DNA of 64,000 bases from Lucifuga dentata. Lineage: Eukaryota; Chordata; Actinopteri; Ophidiiformes; Bythitidae. The stretch covers positions 62,001 to 126,000 of the forward strand of contig VXCM01002207.1 of assembly GCA_014773175.1 (NCBI GenBank), read 5' to 3'. Shown here in pieces: positions 24,050 to 37,599 of this stretch. The notes under the pieces were generated by a model. That model was not told where the DNA came from, did no database searches, and saw only the letters and a program-made list of their open reading frames with translations. Position 1 is the first letter of the stretch; each line of letters opens with the position of its first letter. Both the position numbers and the translations under genes were made by a program.

Positions 24050-24346
24050 TGCCCCTTATCTCTGGAATACACTACCACTACATGTTAAAGAAGCAAGCTC
24101 AGTTGAAAATTTTAAATCAAGGTTGAAAACCCACCTCTATTCATTATTTTACGGCCTACCTTAGATTATTACTTCTTCAAGCATCCTTTTAACTTTGCTC
24201 TTTTAATGTTCTTGTTTTTACTGTAACTTTGCTTTGATGATCTTTTTAATGTCCCTACTTTTTACCTTTACTGTAAAGTGTATCGGGACCATAATGCATG
24301 GTGATTTTGCACTTTAAATAAATTGACTGATTGATTGATTGATTGA
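24050..24346 (+). mobile_element. LINE 3' end, CR1/L2-like, with TGAT tail
   Basis: The first 115 bases encode the C-terminus of a LINE polyprotein. It reads LWNTLPLHVKEASSVENFKSR followed by LKTHLYSLFY and a stop at 24162-24164, the usual ending of L2-like LINEs. About 180 bases of 3' untranslated sequence follow, with GCACTTTAAATAAATTGACT and a tail of GATT/TGAT units (about 24323-24346). The upstream part lies in the adjacent gap. Confidence 0.8.
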
Positions 24347-25100
24347 AGAGCAGGATAGAGAGGGATATAGGCAGAGACTTACACCTCTCATATGGCACCT
24401 CAGGGTCGGATATAATTTCTCACCAAGTCACACAGACCTTTGATTTACTGCTTTGTTGAGACAGATTTCACAGATTAGTCGGCCAATAGACATTTGGCCC
24501 CTCNCCCCACCCCAGGTTTTACATCGGCAAAGCTTGGTAAGCAGGAGAAGATGACCATGTCACAGTATTTGTCACCAAATATTAGGAAACTGGAAAGCCT
24601 TTTGAGGCTATGGCAAAAATAACACATGCTAGATATATTGCATAATGTTTGAGATTTTAGAGTTTGCCAATATTTTTAGAGAGGAAAAAGCATTCCTCTG
24701 AGCTTAATAAAACACACTGATCTCTAGTGTTGGAGACAACACAATCAGATTAGTACTCAGATTACTTTTCTGTAGTACCTGGTGATTTAACTCATTACTT
24801 ATTCTTCGTAAGTGATTAGTTACTATTCATTTTTTGCAGCATTTATTTTCCTTCTTCAAAAATACTCTTTCTTTGTATGTTTTTAAGAACCAAAACTCAC
24901 TAGCACCCAGCAGAGACAACCGTTACTAATTTTCATTTTAAGGAAAAAAAAAAAAACTTTTGCACTCACTGAAGCTTATTGTTGTCACAAAGATTTTTTT
25001 CTGAAAAAGAGAAGTGAAAAACAGAGAACGAAAAGGTGATGTGGGCTGACATAACAGGATTCCCCTTGAACTCTTGTTTTCAATTATTATTATTAATTTA
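24347..25100. other. Noncoding stretch with a possible AATCAGATTA-type repeat
   Basis: A block at about 24720-24850 (AATCAGATTAGTACTCAGATTAC, then GTGATTAGTTACT) resembles a common fish repeat built of TAATCAGATTAC-like words, but the match is weak. A single N at 24504 is not flanked by a duplication. Otherwise nothing is recognised. Confidence 0.35.
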
Positions 25101-25325
25101 AGGGGGCATATTATGCACATTTTCATGTTCTTATCTTCATTTAAGATCTATTTTGAAACCAATGTGCAAAAAAAAAAAAACAGATTGATTCATTTCTCTC
25201 CCTTACTGCAGCACCATTATGCACACTAAGTAAAAACAGCTTATTTTACGCTGCCTATTTTAATGCTGCCTCATGAAAATCCTGCACTGTTCTGATTGGC
25301 CAGCTGTGTCAGGCCAGAGCTAGCA
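25101..25325 (+). mobile_element. Teleost GGGGGCATATTATGC-type interspersed repeat
   Basis: The start AGGGGGCATATTATGCACATT, followed by TTTTCATGTTCTTATCTTC and later TCCTGCACTGTTCTGATTGGCCAG, follows the order of an abundant fish repeat that I recognise by these phrases. There is no coding capacity. The right boundary is approximate. I do not know the element class. Confidence 0.55.
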
Positions 25326-26310
25326 ACACACACAGACTGTGAAACACACTGGTAAAACACTCAGTACGGTTATATGCATGTTAAAACTTTGTACACTTGC
25401 ACTGAGGCAGCAAATCAATTTTTTTTTTCAAACGTCATGATTGAAATCGACGTAAATCAGAGTAAGCTTACTCAGAATTACAGACCTACATTATGCAATT
25501 GCAAATCAGTTTATTCAGCCATGTAATAACTGAAGTAATTTTGTCCATGGTTACTGTCTTACTGTGATTACTGCCTTAATCGGAGTACAGACAAATAATC
25601 GTAGTATAGCGTGCATGTAAATGTACACACTGACTAGCCTCATACTTTCTGGGTGTGTCTAACTCCTCTCCTCCATTATTAAAAACTTAGGGCTATATTT
25701 CAGCTATATACCACTCCTGTATCATCATTACACCACAACCTGACACTGGCATAATTAGCACAGTGAAAACACATTAATCTAAACTTCAAACTCCTGAATG
25801 TGTGTGTAACTAAATAGGTAAGCACAATACAAAGGATATAGTTTCCCACTGTGGTCCTCCATCCATAGTGCCCCTAACAAAACCTGAGATGGAAAAGTGT
25901 GGAGAAACAAAAAAGAAGGTGGAAAAGAGGAGAGGAAAAGGAGCAGAGAGACAGAGGGAGATGAATGGTTGAATTTTCACTCAGAGTGGAGCTTTTCCAG
26001 CCTACATTTTTTTGAAACAGTGGTGTAAGGTATCCCGCTGTATAATCCTGTGGTGGTGACAGACGCAGAAAGATGGAGGGAGTGAGGGGTGGAGATGGAG
26101 GCAACATATGTCAGTGTGGTTGTATGTGCACGTGTGTACTACCACGCTTGCAATAACGATCATTTGTCACTGTGTGCCTACTGTATGCTGATACTCTGTG
26201 TGTGTATGGGTGTGTGTGTGTGTGTGTGATCTGACATTCATCCCCTTCTGAGAGCAAATTAGTCTTGTTCACCTTCAGAGTGCTGCACTGTAAAACCCAT
26301 CCATTTACAC

Positions 26311-26351
26311 TGTTAAAAAAAAAAAAAAAANTGTTAAAAAAAAAAAAAAAA
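26311..26351. repeat. Duplicated TGTT plus poly-A around a single N
   Basis: TGTT followed by about sixteen A occurs immediately before and after the N at 26331. This is the same join artefact with a shorter overlap. Confidence 0.75.
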
Positions 26352-27316
26352 GTCCAGCTGCACAAATACTCAAATCGAATTACTTCTGACTTTAAGCTGA
26401 TTAAGTTGATTTTGGAGTGTAGCACACGTCATGTCATCTCCATGACGTTTTCTTCAGGTAGATATGTATCCACAGCAGTTGGAATGACTAAGAGAGTACT
26501 ATTTGTCTGTGCCTTGTCACATTTCAAGTGACCTCTCTGCTTCCCGTACCTCCTCTAATTCTACCCCAATCTCTTTCTCTTTATCTCCGTCTGCTCCTCC
26601 CTAGAGACATTAGCCCCATGCACCACCCATTCTATCCCCCAAGGCCTGGAAGCCTTATATGTTCGTTGTTCGCAAATCACAAACTTAGCAACCTCTTGAC
26701 ACTGGGGACTAGCTGTGACCTGGTGTCTCGAGAGGGACGGGGGAGGGGAGACTAAAGAGAGATCAGGGCCCTCCAAGCCTGTGAAGTCTGGAACTCTAGG
26801 TTAGCTGGGGTCAGGGGACAAATCGTCAAAGACTTCCCTTTCTCAAGTCTGCAGTGGGGGATGAAGGCATCTCTTCCTTCCCTGAGCGCTGAGGAGTCTT
26901 CCTGTACTTTGCCAGGGTGCAGGTTGACCAGGGCTGCATATGTTATGTGTATGTGTGTATATATACTGTATGATTGAGTGTTTAAGTGAATGATTGCTAG
27001 AGAGGAAGCAAGAGAGCATGGAGATAGAGAAAGAAAAGAGAGTCATACCCTCACCCTGGATGCCATCATGGTTTCAAGACAAGGTCAGCTTTGAAATGAA
27101 AACGGTGACCCGAAAAGACTTATTTGTATTAATTAGAGCTCGAGTAGGAAATTAGCCAAATGAGCGGCCACACGTCTGTTCAAATACACCGAGGCAGATA
27201 TAGTCATGCAGCGTGTAAACCTGAGACGGCAGACATTTGAGGTCGTGATTACTATGGCTGGAGAGCAGCGCCACGTCTGCTCTACAGAGACATCCTGCAC
27301 AATGTAGGGGCTGTGT

Positions 27317-27320
<4 letters not shown>

Positions 27321-27365
<45 letters not shown>
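27321..27365. repeat. (GA)n microsatellite
   Basis: Uninterrupted GA run of about 45 bases. Confidence 0.95.
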
Positions 27366-27367
<2 letters not shown>

Positions 27368-27633
27368 TAAATCTTTATCTCAATACAATACAATGCAATT
27401 TGTTTATTATATGTAATGAAAATGATCAACGGGAACCAATGAATGCTCAATTACAAGTTGCTAAAATAAGCAACTAGCATTGCAATTCATTGGTCCTCAT
27501 TGATAAAGTAAAACAGATGGGAAGAGCTTCGGTCTTTGGAGATAACACAGTAGTGAATCTCTATGTAACCTCAGGTTTTGAGGTTACAGGATCATAATAA
27601 AGAAACTGACATTCCATCTGCTTAGAAGTATGA

Positions 27634-27657
27634 GTGTGTGTGTGTGTGTGTGTGTGT
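27634..27657. repeat. (GT)n microsatellite
   Basis: Twelve GT units. Confidence 0.95.
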
Positions 27658-29857
27658 CTATTGGCAGTTTATCAGTCTCTCTGTCTCCATGTCTGAAGTC
27701 TAGCCAGTAGGTGGTCTGGTAGTCCTTAAATCCAACCATATTAAAAGTAAAAGGCAGCAGGCTTTACCAGACCAGAACAGGCAAAGGACTCGGTCTTGAG
27801 AAGCATGTGTTGGCGAGTGTGTATGTATGTGATCAGAAGCAGCCTGAGGTCGAGAGGGCAATGAACTAATTAAAACCTCTCCCTGTCCATTTCTCATTGT
27901 CAGCACTGCATCAGTCGTCATTATCAGCTATTTTAAGCTCTTTTCTTTGATGATGTTCTTCCGTTTTTTTTATTCAACCAAAAAAAGTTTCAATCTCTAC
28001 AGATATTAAAAAATATGTGAAATGGTCATACTGTAAGTTCTAAAAGAGAACTTGGAGACCCAGTAATGTTGCCATCATCTGGACAGGCACAGTTGGGAAA
28101 CTTTAAAATCACCGCAGTTATGGCCACAGACAGTAACTGAGATAAGTGGAAGTGTTGCGGAAAATGCATCACTAAACTCTCATCTCTCTTATCCCAGAAA
28201 ACCCTCAGCAAGTATGGAGTCTGACTATCAGATTCTGATCCCCTTTCCATTAAGGCTCTTCTGTTTTCTGAATGGGATGAAGAATTGTACAGGAGGGAGA
28301 CATTAATCACTGACATGAACGCAGGTCAGAAGTAGTTCACTCTGCACAAGGGATCGAGGGAGAGGTAACGACTTAAAAGATAAGGAGAGATGTAGAGAGC
28401 ATGAGGCAGCCTGGATTAGAGATAGACTACGTCAAAGAAAAGATAAATACACAGTGCTAACATGATAGGTCACAGAGTGCAAGTTGATTTCAGACTTCTA
28501 CAAAGTCCAGTTACACTAAACTAATGATGTAAGCAGATCTTGCCATCCTTGTCAAGTTTTGTGCATTTCTCCATCCCGCTTACTTCTTTGTTTACTTCCC
28601 ACTTACCATCATCCCTTTTCCCTCCTCTATCTCTAATCCCAAATTCCAGTTCTCTATAGAAGCATGTAGTCCTTACAGATATTAAAAATTGGCTTTGTCC
28701 CCTTGGAATGATTGTCATGTATGTGTATGCTTGTGATATCTACTATCTATAAGTGTGTGCTTTTTTTGCTCTTTCAGACGGCCAACACTACATGTGCTCC
28801 ACATTCACATAACCTGCACGAGTTATCTCTCCGCTGAGGTGCATTTATTTGTTGGTTTGTTCCCAGAGTTCCTGTTTGCGGAGATAAAACTCTGTGTGCA
28901 GCACAGAGAGCAGGACTGAGGATGTACTCACGTGGCTTACATGATTTAAAGTAGGATAAGCATATGGCGTTCCCTTGTTATCGTAATTTACTACATGCAC
29001 TCTCCTTATTTTCCAGGAACTAATTTGAGAAAAAAAAACGTTTTTCTTCCCAACTACGTTTCACCTTGTTAAATCTGAGCAAAGTGGAGCCTGGCTTTGG
29101 AGAGAAAATACATACGGTGTCACCACTGAAGGTTATTTGATGATGGGTTTCTCTTTTACTGTACAGCACAAATGGACAAAAATGTCGACAAATCCATCAA
29201 GCCATATCTCATCAGCTATCAAAGACTATCCCAGTGGCTTTTCTCCAGGTGTCTCCCGCAAAGATCTCACAGAGAATGATTTAGACTTTGCACAAAACTA
29301 TGCATGATCTCAAACTGGGTAAGTTCAGTCAATGCTCAGGTCACTGTGCTTTACTAATCCTCCCCTGGGAGTGGGAATGTTCCCAGATCAGTGGCCATGG
29401 CAAACTCCATGAGGCCAAAACAAGCGGGCTATAACTTACTATGGACCGCTGGGAATTCTCTGTACAGTCAGGAAAACGGCAGGGATAAATTTGAGTGGAA
29501 CCATTTCACATACACATGTACATAGTGCCATACTGTCCTCCAACCTGTGCTGGATCATATTAAGCTCTGAGCACCTAAATTTATCAACGTTTAAACCCTT
29601 AGACATATGAAAGAAAACTAAGAGGTATGTACGTTAACTGTTCCTGTATGGTATGCCCATTCTAACTGAAGACTTCAGAGATTTCAGAACAAGAAAAAGC
29701 TCATAAATTTACTGGAGTAAGTGAGGGCAGAATTATGGCACGGGGAACCAAACTGACCCGACTTCAAGTAGGAAAAACAATTGTTTCGCACAGATGATAA
29801 TAATCAAACTTTTCCTTGTCCTCAGCTTTGAATCATAAGTTATACAATCAATTATCT

Positions 29858-30499
29858 AAAAAAAAAAAAAAAAAAAAAAGCCCTTTGATTTCCCAAAATG
29901 CAGCAGCTTGAGTGAGTCCAGATGAAAAGTTAGCCTAGCTTAATAGTTAGACTAACTCCATACAGAGTAAAATACCTGTGCAATATACCAAAGAAGGTAT
30001 AAGTATCTTGCTGCTACTGTCAGGTTTTGCTGGTTTGCAGAAGGATTTTAATTTTAAAGTCTCAATTCTGCTCTGCATCTGTAAGTGTCACCTAAGCAGC
30101 TTTAGGTTTAGCTCTGAAGTGAGTAAAAGCTGTGTTTTTGGGAAAACTAAAAGCTTCTTTTTTTTTTTTTTACAGCTCACATGATAAAAAAAGACCAATG
30201 AGCAAGGTGACAGTTTGGGTGCTTACATAGTAGCTGCTATTATTATTGTAATTAAGACAGTTGAACAGTTGTTTGGTGCTATTTCCATTATAAATGTGGT
30301 AAGTAAATGAAAGAAATGCTCGTGCTTTTAGACCCAAACAACAATTTTGTAAGTTAACAACATCTCAAATTGTCAATATAGATGCAAAGCCAAATTAACC
30401 AAAGAGGTTCACTTTAAAGTGGCTTTAATTGTGAGACCCAAAACTGAACTGTTAATTTAAATACAAATTCACAACAAAAAAAAAAAAAAAAAAAAAAAA
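29858..30499. repeat. Two poly-A runs
   Basis: The poly-A runs are at 29858-29879 and 30476-30499, with a poly-T run near 30160 between them. None is preceded by a recognisable retroposon body. Confidence 0.7.
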
Positions 30500-33400
30500 G
30501 AGAAACACCTGCTCTCTTTCTGGTGACATTTACTGGCTGCAGCCTTGATGAATGAGTGTGTGAGAATGTGTGTGTAGTCATAAAGATGTTTGCTTACCCT
30601 CACTTAGAACAATGAGGGGAAGAGAGAGCTCACATTTAATCTGGTGTGAATTAGAGGAGAATTAGGAGGTGGGGGGGTTGTTGGGAACCAGTGTTAAAGG
30701 CTAGCTGACGCTGCCTGAGGCTGGAGCCAGGGTTGACGAGGTGAGCAGAGCCCCGGAGAGAGAATCTGGACGGCTACAGTATGCAAGGCAGTAAAAGAAC
30801 CATAAAACAAGGTCAAGCAGAGGGGATCTGGTAAGTCTGGGAAAACACATCCTGACACACTCAGCATCCCTCACTCCCTTCTCCACTGGCTCATACATTC
30901 TTCCACATTCCTGAGCTGTCTCTCAGTGTGTCTGTCTCTCTTTTCTCCAGCCACTGAATCTATCATCATCTACTTTCCTCCCATTCCACTGGAGTCATCT
31001 ACAGTCATTCTTTTTATTTTTGCGATGCCAGAAAGTCATATTAGTGTTTCCTTTACAGTCATTTACATGCGATTCTTCCAGATGGATGAGTGGATTTCCC
31101 CACACAGCTAGAAAAATGTTTGCCATTTCTGCTCAGCTGGTATTAGTTACAGCAGGAACTGTCCATGCTTTCAAATATAAATATCCAAATAAGATCTTTT
31201 TAACTCTAAAATCTAAGGAAATTGATCCTGGAATGAGCCGGAGTCACTCCATGAAAAAAGGAGATGCTGCACATCCCAAATCTGCGCATGCATTTTTTTG
31301 GATGGTTAAAATGAAGAAAAACCTCACAAGCTTGAACCCTGACCTCTGTGTTGCCTCGTTCACTCGCCCATCGTAGGTGCCCTCCCTCTCTCCTTAAATC
31401 CATCTCTCCATCCATGCCTCCCTCCCTTTCTGTACCTCCTTCCCACATGCAGATCCAGAGACTGATAAATGCTTCTACTCCATTATCCTTGACAGCGCTT
31501 TCTCCCTCTTTTTCCTTTCATCCCTCCCTCCTGCATTCCTTTCCTGCTCATCCTCGCTTTCTGTCTTGAGGCCCGCTCTGATTACCCATAATCCACCCAT
31601 CCCTTCACCCTCCAGTTGATGTGTGGGTTGTGTTGAGCCTGCACTGACTTGGGCTCGTGTTGCTGAATGGTGATTTGACAACACATCAAGATAAGCAGGT
31701 AAAAGATGCCAAGGGAGGTGTAGAGTGCCTGACCAAAACCTGGCTGCCTGTCACAGATAGTTTTTGGATGACAGTGCAGGTCTAGATGTACGAATGAGCT
31801 TGCATGCTGGTACGTGTGTATCTAGTACATTTACTCTATTTATCTCAACTATGATCATATTCATTCCACAATTATTACTATTTTTCCTGACATTTTTCAT
31901 TGAATATGGTGAAATAATCAACCCAGTCTTCTTTCCACTGATCTTCTCTCTTGGCTCATGCAACACAAAATTGATGCGTCCAGTTTTGAGTTCCCTTACG
32001 TCATATTGCTAACATTACATGATCCCACATCTTCAATAAAAATACATGTGAGTGCTTTAAAAAGACATTTGTGGTTTTGCTATGGTTGTAGCCCGATGCT
32101 TACGTTTCAAAGTTACCCCTAGAGGCCATATTACTCTTTAAGAGAGATTTATAGTTGTGCATTGATGTCCTCCTTGCTGGATATGACTCTGATAAAATAT
32201 ATTTTGCATTTGAAACGGTTTCGTTAGATCATAAAATAAAAATCTGTCCAGCATCACTGAAAAAGAGAGGATTAAAGAGCCACTTTTCAACTTTTCCATG
32301 TTGTCTTTACTATAAGACAGATAAATCCCTCTTTACTCACAAGTGACTGACCAAAGAACCAATTGACTGACCACTCTTAGTCACCTATCTGCTCTCTAGT
32401 GGAGCTTAAAATAAAAAAAGGTTTTTCACATTACTGGCACATTATGACCTTATATTTGTGACAAATATTTACATTTTGTAATCCAGGTAAGTCGATGGAA
32501 TAAAATGTGTCACTTTGGTTAGATAAGTCAATCCAACAAACCCCAAGGTGGCTTGGGATCATACAAAAGGTTACTGTGAAAATGTTGCAGGCCCCATGAC
32601 AACAGGGAGACGACTTTCCTCTGCAGCTTACTCAAGTAAGCTCACACACAAGGACACAAGCAACCCTTTCCTAATTTAGCCTGGGATACTTCAGACACTA
32701 GAGCCTAACAGCTACTAAGTCCGTCTACCATCACCGTCTTAGAAAGAGCTGACATGGACACTAAGCTTAAGAGCACACTGTAGGGGGTAAGTAGGGATGA
32801 GGGGTTGACAGGGAGAGAGACATGCTTTGGCCTTTTACCCATGCTCCCTTCTTAATACTGCACCCTAGAACCCATACCGCAAAACTCTCACTGTCCCAGT
32901 TGGCCTTGACCAAAGCGTTCCACACAGTCTTCCTCTTGCCACTTGCCTGTGGAATGTTCCATGTGTGCAGCTGTGAATATATGAGGCTCTTTAATTGAGC
33001 AACACAAGCTCAGATTGGCTTGTTGAGAACTCTAATTGATTGCTGTACTGACCCTGGGGTGCGTGACTGAAAGCTCATTAGTCCCTAAGCGCTGCTGGCC
33101 CGTGACAAGCAGCAGCCGGCTGCCTGTTTGAACAGCCTTTAATGATACCAAATACAAAAACACGGTTAGAGGAAATTCAAGAACTTACTGCACTGTTTTC
33201 TCAATCAGACACTGCTTATACTGTACTGATTATATTCTGTTTGCTAACACACTGTGCCTTAATCCTATATCCTCCCAGAACTAATTTTCTTGTGCTTTTA
33301 TTGAATTTCCCAAAAGAAAAAATGATTCTTAAAAAAAAAAAAAAAATCAGTCTATGACTTTCATAAATTTGTAGAGACATCAGTCCACCATTCTCTCAGA

Positions 33401-34721
33401 ATTCTAATTATTAGCAAGCTGCTAAATTTTGAATTTTATGAAATAAATTTCATATTCTAATTGTAATTGTTGGGAAAATAAATTTACTTTCAATAACAAT
33501 TAATGCATGAAAATATAGATGATTTTGACAATCAGAAGCAGCCAAGTAAGTGTTGTAAGCTAACGTGTGTGTCTGTATTTTGGGCTCAGAAAGTCAGATT
33601 TACATCAAAAGCAGGTACTGTGTAAGATACAATAATGACCTCATTTATCAGAACTCACAGTCTGATGCTTTTCCAAAATCTTTCAGCCTAACTATTAACC
33701 ATGATGAAACACAAAGCCCGTTTCTCTTTCTCCTTCTCCCGCTCGTCTTTCAGCAGCCAGAGGCCATGTGGACTCCCTGACATCATGCTGAACAGCCAGG
33801 CTACTTATTCCCAAACTTCTTTCCTCAACAAACATTCTGCATTACCACTGATCAAACACAGGCATACCTCTCCTTGTATTATTCAGGCAAATAAAACATC
33901 AGTTAATAATACAGATAATGACTGCAACGCCTAAGGACTCTGTCCCAGTTTCTGATGTAATCTCCAATGCATTGTTTTTGGCTCAAATCCAAAAGCTTCA
34001 CAATCTCCCTGAGATTTTTTGGCATCTTTTCAGGCCCTAGGCTCACAATACTGAAGTGGACCACTGGCACACAACTATGAAAGTGAATAAGAGGAATACA
34101 TGCCAAATACATGAAACCAACTGGTATCTTGATATATACTTGTCGTGATGCAGACGTCTGGAATGACTCGTATGCATCCTAAATGCTAAAGCAATGCACT
34201 TGTGCGAACCCTAAACGTGCTAAATAGCAAAGTCTGCGTGTGAGCCAAACACTGAGGAATGTGGATCACATATGATACAAGTGAGCGAGGCTGAGAATAA
34301 ACACAGCCACACAAAATGTGCATATTCACACTCTTTTCACCAAGCCACAAAAACTCAATCCACGACACCCGCCTTGACATATGTCTGTGTGTGTGTGTGT
34401 CCGAACAATATGTGCTCAGCTTATTTAGAAAGAGAGAGGCTGAATATCCTATAAGCCATCCAGTTTTCATCACATTAAATCTGACATGCTAACTAGATAC
34501 TGCTGTTCTTACTCTCACACAGTCAGTCGCCAGTTGGTAATAAGTAGGTTGCACATGCCCCCCCCCANCCCCCCATCCAGCTTAGTGCCAAAATTAGAAA
34601 TTTGAATGACAGCTGTCACATGTCCGTGAAGACGAGAGAAACAGAGATGGAAAGAGAATGGTGAGAACACAGTGCCAGCAAAGGAAAATAAACAGAAAGA
34701 GTTGATAAGATGGATACATTA

Positions 34722-34752
34722 ATGGATGGATGGATGGATGGATGGATGGATG
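34722..34752. repeat. (GGAT)n microsatellite
   Basis: About seven GGAT units, immediately beside an ACTTAAGTA-type repeat. Confidence 0.95.
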
Positions 34753-34761
34753 CCATGGTTT

Positions 34762-35661
34762 GCAGAGGTGGAAAGTACAAGGCACATTTACTCCAGTTCT
34801 GTGTTCAGTACAATTTTGAGGTAATTGTACTTTCATTTTGTGCTACTACAACTACTGCTACAATTTTTTTCTAGGGTAATATTTTACTTTTTACCCCACT
34901 AGTGCAATGTCCATTGAAAATGTGCCTGTTCGGAACATGCCGGACTTTATGGTGTGCACCACAGCCTGCCATAATGTTGTTTGCACGTCCTCATGAGCTA
35001 GCTTTGTTTGCTGTACGGGGTCGGGCTGAGACTGTGGCACTGGACCGGAGCATATGCTGCCACGTCCAGAGCGTATCCTGCCACACGGACTACTTTTTAC
35101 TGGCACAGCTCAATTCGAGTACCGCTCATCCAAACAACTGCACGTCCATGGGTGCTGAGCAATAAACCTGCCGAATATCAACTTCATATATTATTTCATA
35201 TATAGTGCCGGGTTGTAGAGATATTGGTGCCACAGACAGTCAGACAGACAGACATTCCTACCTTTATAGTTAGATTACATTTATCTGATGTTGTGTACTG
35301 GTTGTAGTTATAATTTACTTTGCAAATCCCAGAGATATGAGTTGTTTTTTCCCCCTCACCTGACAGGATGTAAATCTTTGTATTTCCATTTTCAGGAGAA
35401 AACTTTGTATGCAATTTTACATATTATTGTTACTAATGTACAAGGCTTGTAACATTGTCAGGTAAAAAAAAAAATCTCCATTTTTGTAGAAGTTCATTAC
35501 AAATGCATTAATGTGCAGAATGTGTTATGAGTATTTTTACTTGAGTACATTTTCCTGATAATATATTTGAATACATTCTGAATGCAGGACTTCTACATGC
35601 AACGGAATATTTTTCAGTGTTATAAGGAATTTTACTTTAAAGGATTTTCTTCCATCACTGT
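34762..35661 (+). mobile_element. ACTTAAGTA-type fish repeat, interrupted copy
   Basis: The left part is GCAGAGGTGGAAAGTAC, then CAATTTTGAGGTAATTGTAC, then TATTTTACTTTTTACCCCACTA. The right part is AATGTGCAGAATGTG, TACTTGAGTACATTTTCCTGATAA, ATGCAGGACTTCTACATG, and TTCTTCCATCACTG at the end. Together they are the family's two halves in forward orientation. About 360 bases of GC-richer foreign sequence (about 34905-35265) separate them. The family order resumes near ACATTTATCTGATG. Confidence 0.65.
34905..35265. other. Unclassified insertion within the ACTTAAGTA repeat
   Basis: This segment is clearly GC-richer than its surroundings and interrupts the host repeat after CCCCACTA. It ends in a CAGACAGACAGACA run (about 35240-35254). 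Two overlapping open frames on + (87 and 65 codons) and one on - (71 codons) have no recognisable domain. It could be an old retroelement end or a MITE; no inverted repeats are evident. Confidence 0.4.
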
Positions 35662-37599
35662 TGTTTTGAGGGTCTCCTGGGTCTTTTCAACTGTGCCTGG
35701 CAAACCCATTACACTAAAATCCAGAACATGTACAACTTAATCTCTCATCTGTCAGCATTGCACTGATGCTAAAGCGTTTTGAACATTCAGCCTGGCCAAC
35801 GGCTGATGTATCTGTCCTTGACCCATTTTGAAATCCCTGATAGATTTTTAAATCTAATTTAATAACTTGTCTCCTGTGATTTAAGACAGGAAATTGTCAT
35901 AATCTATTCCCACGGAAAACAAGTGCATGAGTTAAAAAGCTAATTGCCTTTGGGCCTGGTGGTTTTCGGAATCTGGACTGAAAGGAAGCTAGTGGCGTGG
36001 AGAAGTAATAGTCCAGTACAAAGAGGGACAGTGAGCATGAATGAACGCTTTGTGGACGGTATGGTCAATAATGACATGCAAATACAAGGTCTAGGCCACA
36101 AAATGAGAGGACAAATATCCTCCGTTTGCCTTCCCCCCACTTTAGCTGTCAGTCAATGCAAGTTTGTCCTTTTCCCTAAATCTATCATTGGAGGTGTCAG
36201 CGGGCAGGGAAAACATCGCTGCTGATCAACTTGATGTAAACCGAATATGTTTTAACAGCCGTAAGAAGCACAATTTTACCTAAATTTATTTATTTTGACA
36301 CTGAACAGCAGAATGAGTGCTCGGGTAGCATGTTTTCGCTGACAGATAGTGGCCATGTTCTCTTTCTGGGGCTTCTGTCAGACAATGAGCAAGCTTGTGA
36401 GCTGCAGTCAGGAGGTTCAGGAAGAACGGGAGGACAGATGACACCCCTGTCAGCGCTGACACCACAAACACCATAAAACACACACACACCACCGCCCCGC
36501 ATTCCCACAAGCTTCCTCTGTTCTGTGCTCAACATCTGTGTTGTTCTGCGCTGGGCAGAGGAACTCCCAAAAACATACAGATATGGAAACCACTAAGAAC
36601 ACTGACATTTGATTTTCCGTCGTACAGACAAAAACACCAAACTGATCACAGCTCTGCGTTTTATGTTTCCATATAATACCATGTCATAGCCAAAGTTACT
36701 TTAGAAACTTCCTATTTCATTATGTAAGAACCACAGGAGAATAGAGAGATGGTAGACGTATGACAGATTGGGAAATCTTTGGCGCTTGTTTGACCACTTT
36801 TATATTTCAGGCATCCAGAGCGACCTTCGTTGAGTGGTTTATGTTATAATTATTAACAATTCAAGTATCCAACAGCAAAAGTCCTCGGAAAAGTAAAGAA
36901 ATGGGAAATAAAAGTGACGCATAAGACAGCATTCCTTCAGAAATTGTCATGAAATGAAGTCAGACTCAAAACACAATCTTAATTATTTATATTATGAGGT
37001 TCTATGTTGAGAAACCACAGAAAGGTAATTTTAATTTATTCCTATGAGAGTTAGCCTTCACCATTTCCTATTATTTCTGCTACCCCTGAAAAAGGAGTCT
37101 TTATAGAGAAAGAGAGAATAAGCAGTTCTAAATGCAACTAACACCACTGAGTCTATGCCAGGTTCTCACTATGCTAAAACCCAGTTTTATCCTTTAATAC
37201 GAGGGCTGTTAAAATTTTTCAGTCCAAGACCAAGAGGAGACATTTAGTCTCCTGCCTTCAGTCCAGAACCATGAAAGCATATTTCTGTGCTTGTCATGTG
37301 GGGAAGGAGACCCAAAACAGGTAGGCCTGTGGCCAAGTTTGGCTCCCCATCCCATACTTTTAGAAACAATTTTTAATGCAATCCCCCTTCTATAAGCTTT
37401 TATAACGAGAGCATATAAATGAAAGAGAACCAGTTTGCTGAGGTAATTACTGTTCAGAATTATCAAGAGTGACAAAATTAATTCAGACTATTCCTTTAAA
37501 GTTAAAATTGATAAATAATTCTATACCATTATTCGGCTGGGATTCTTTTGTTCCAGCCAAAACTCATAATGACAATGACTCATAATGACTACAATGCAC
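35662..37599. other. Noncoding stretch, nothing recognised
   Basis: Open frames up to 93 codons on both strands, overlapping each other, with no domain. No repeats identified. Confidence 0.5.

Larger units (their letters stand above)
25326..34761. other. Long noncoding stretch, only simple repeats recognised
   Basis: About 9.4 kb with no exon or RNA gene I can support. It contains microsatellites (27321-27365 GA, 27634-27657 GT, 34722-34752 GGAT), poly-A runs (29858-29879, 30476-30499, 33331-33346) and small N joins at 26331 and 34568. Open frames up to 118 codons (31020-31376) overlap opposite-strand frames and lack any domain. Confidence 0.45.

Noticed and set aside
22857..24164. 435-codon open frame on +
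   Set aside because: Most of it is repeat-derived residues and unknown bases across the gap. Only the last 37 residues are meaningful, and they are the C-terminus of a LINE.
28782..28843. Possible 62-base exon after a CTCTTTCAG acceptor, ending before GGTGC
   Set aside because: One frame is open, but it is short, has a poor donor and no recognisable peptide; chance acceptors of this quality are common.
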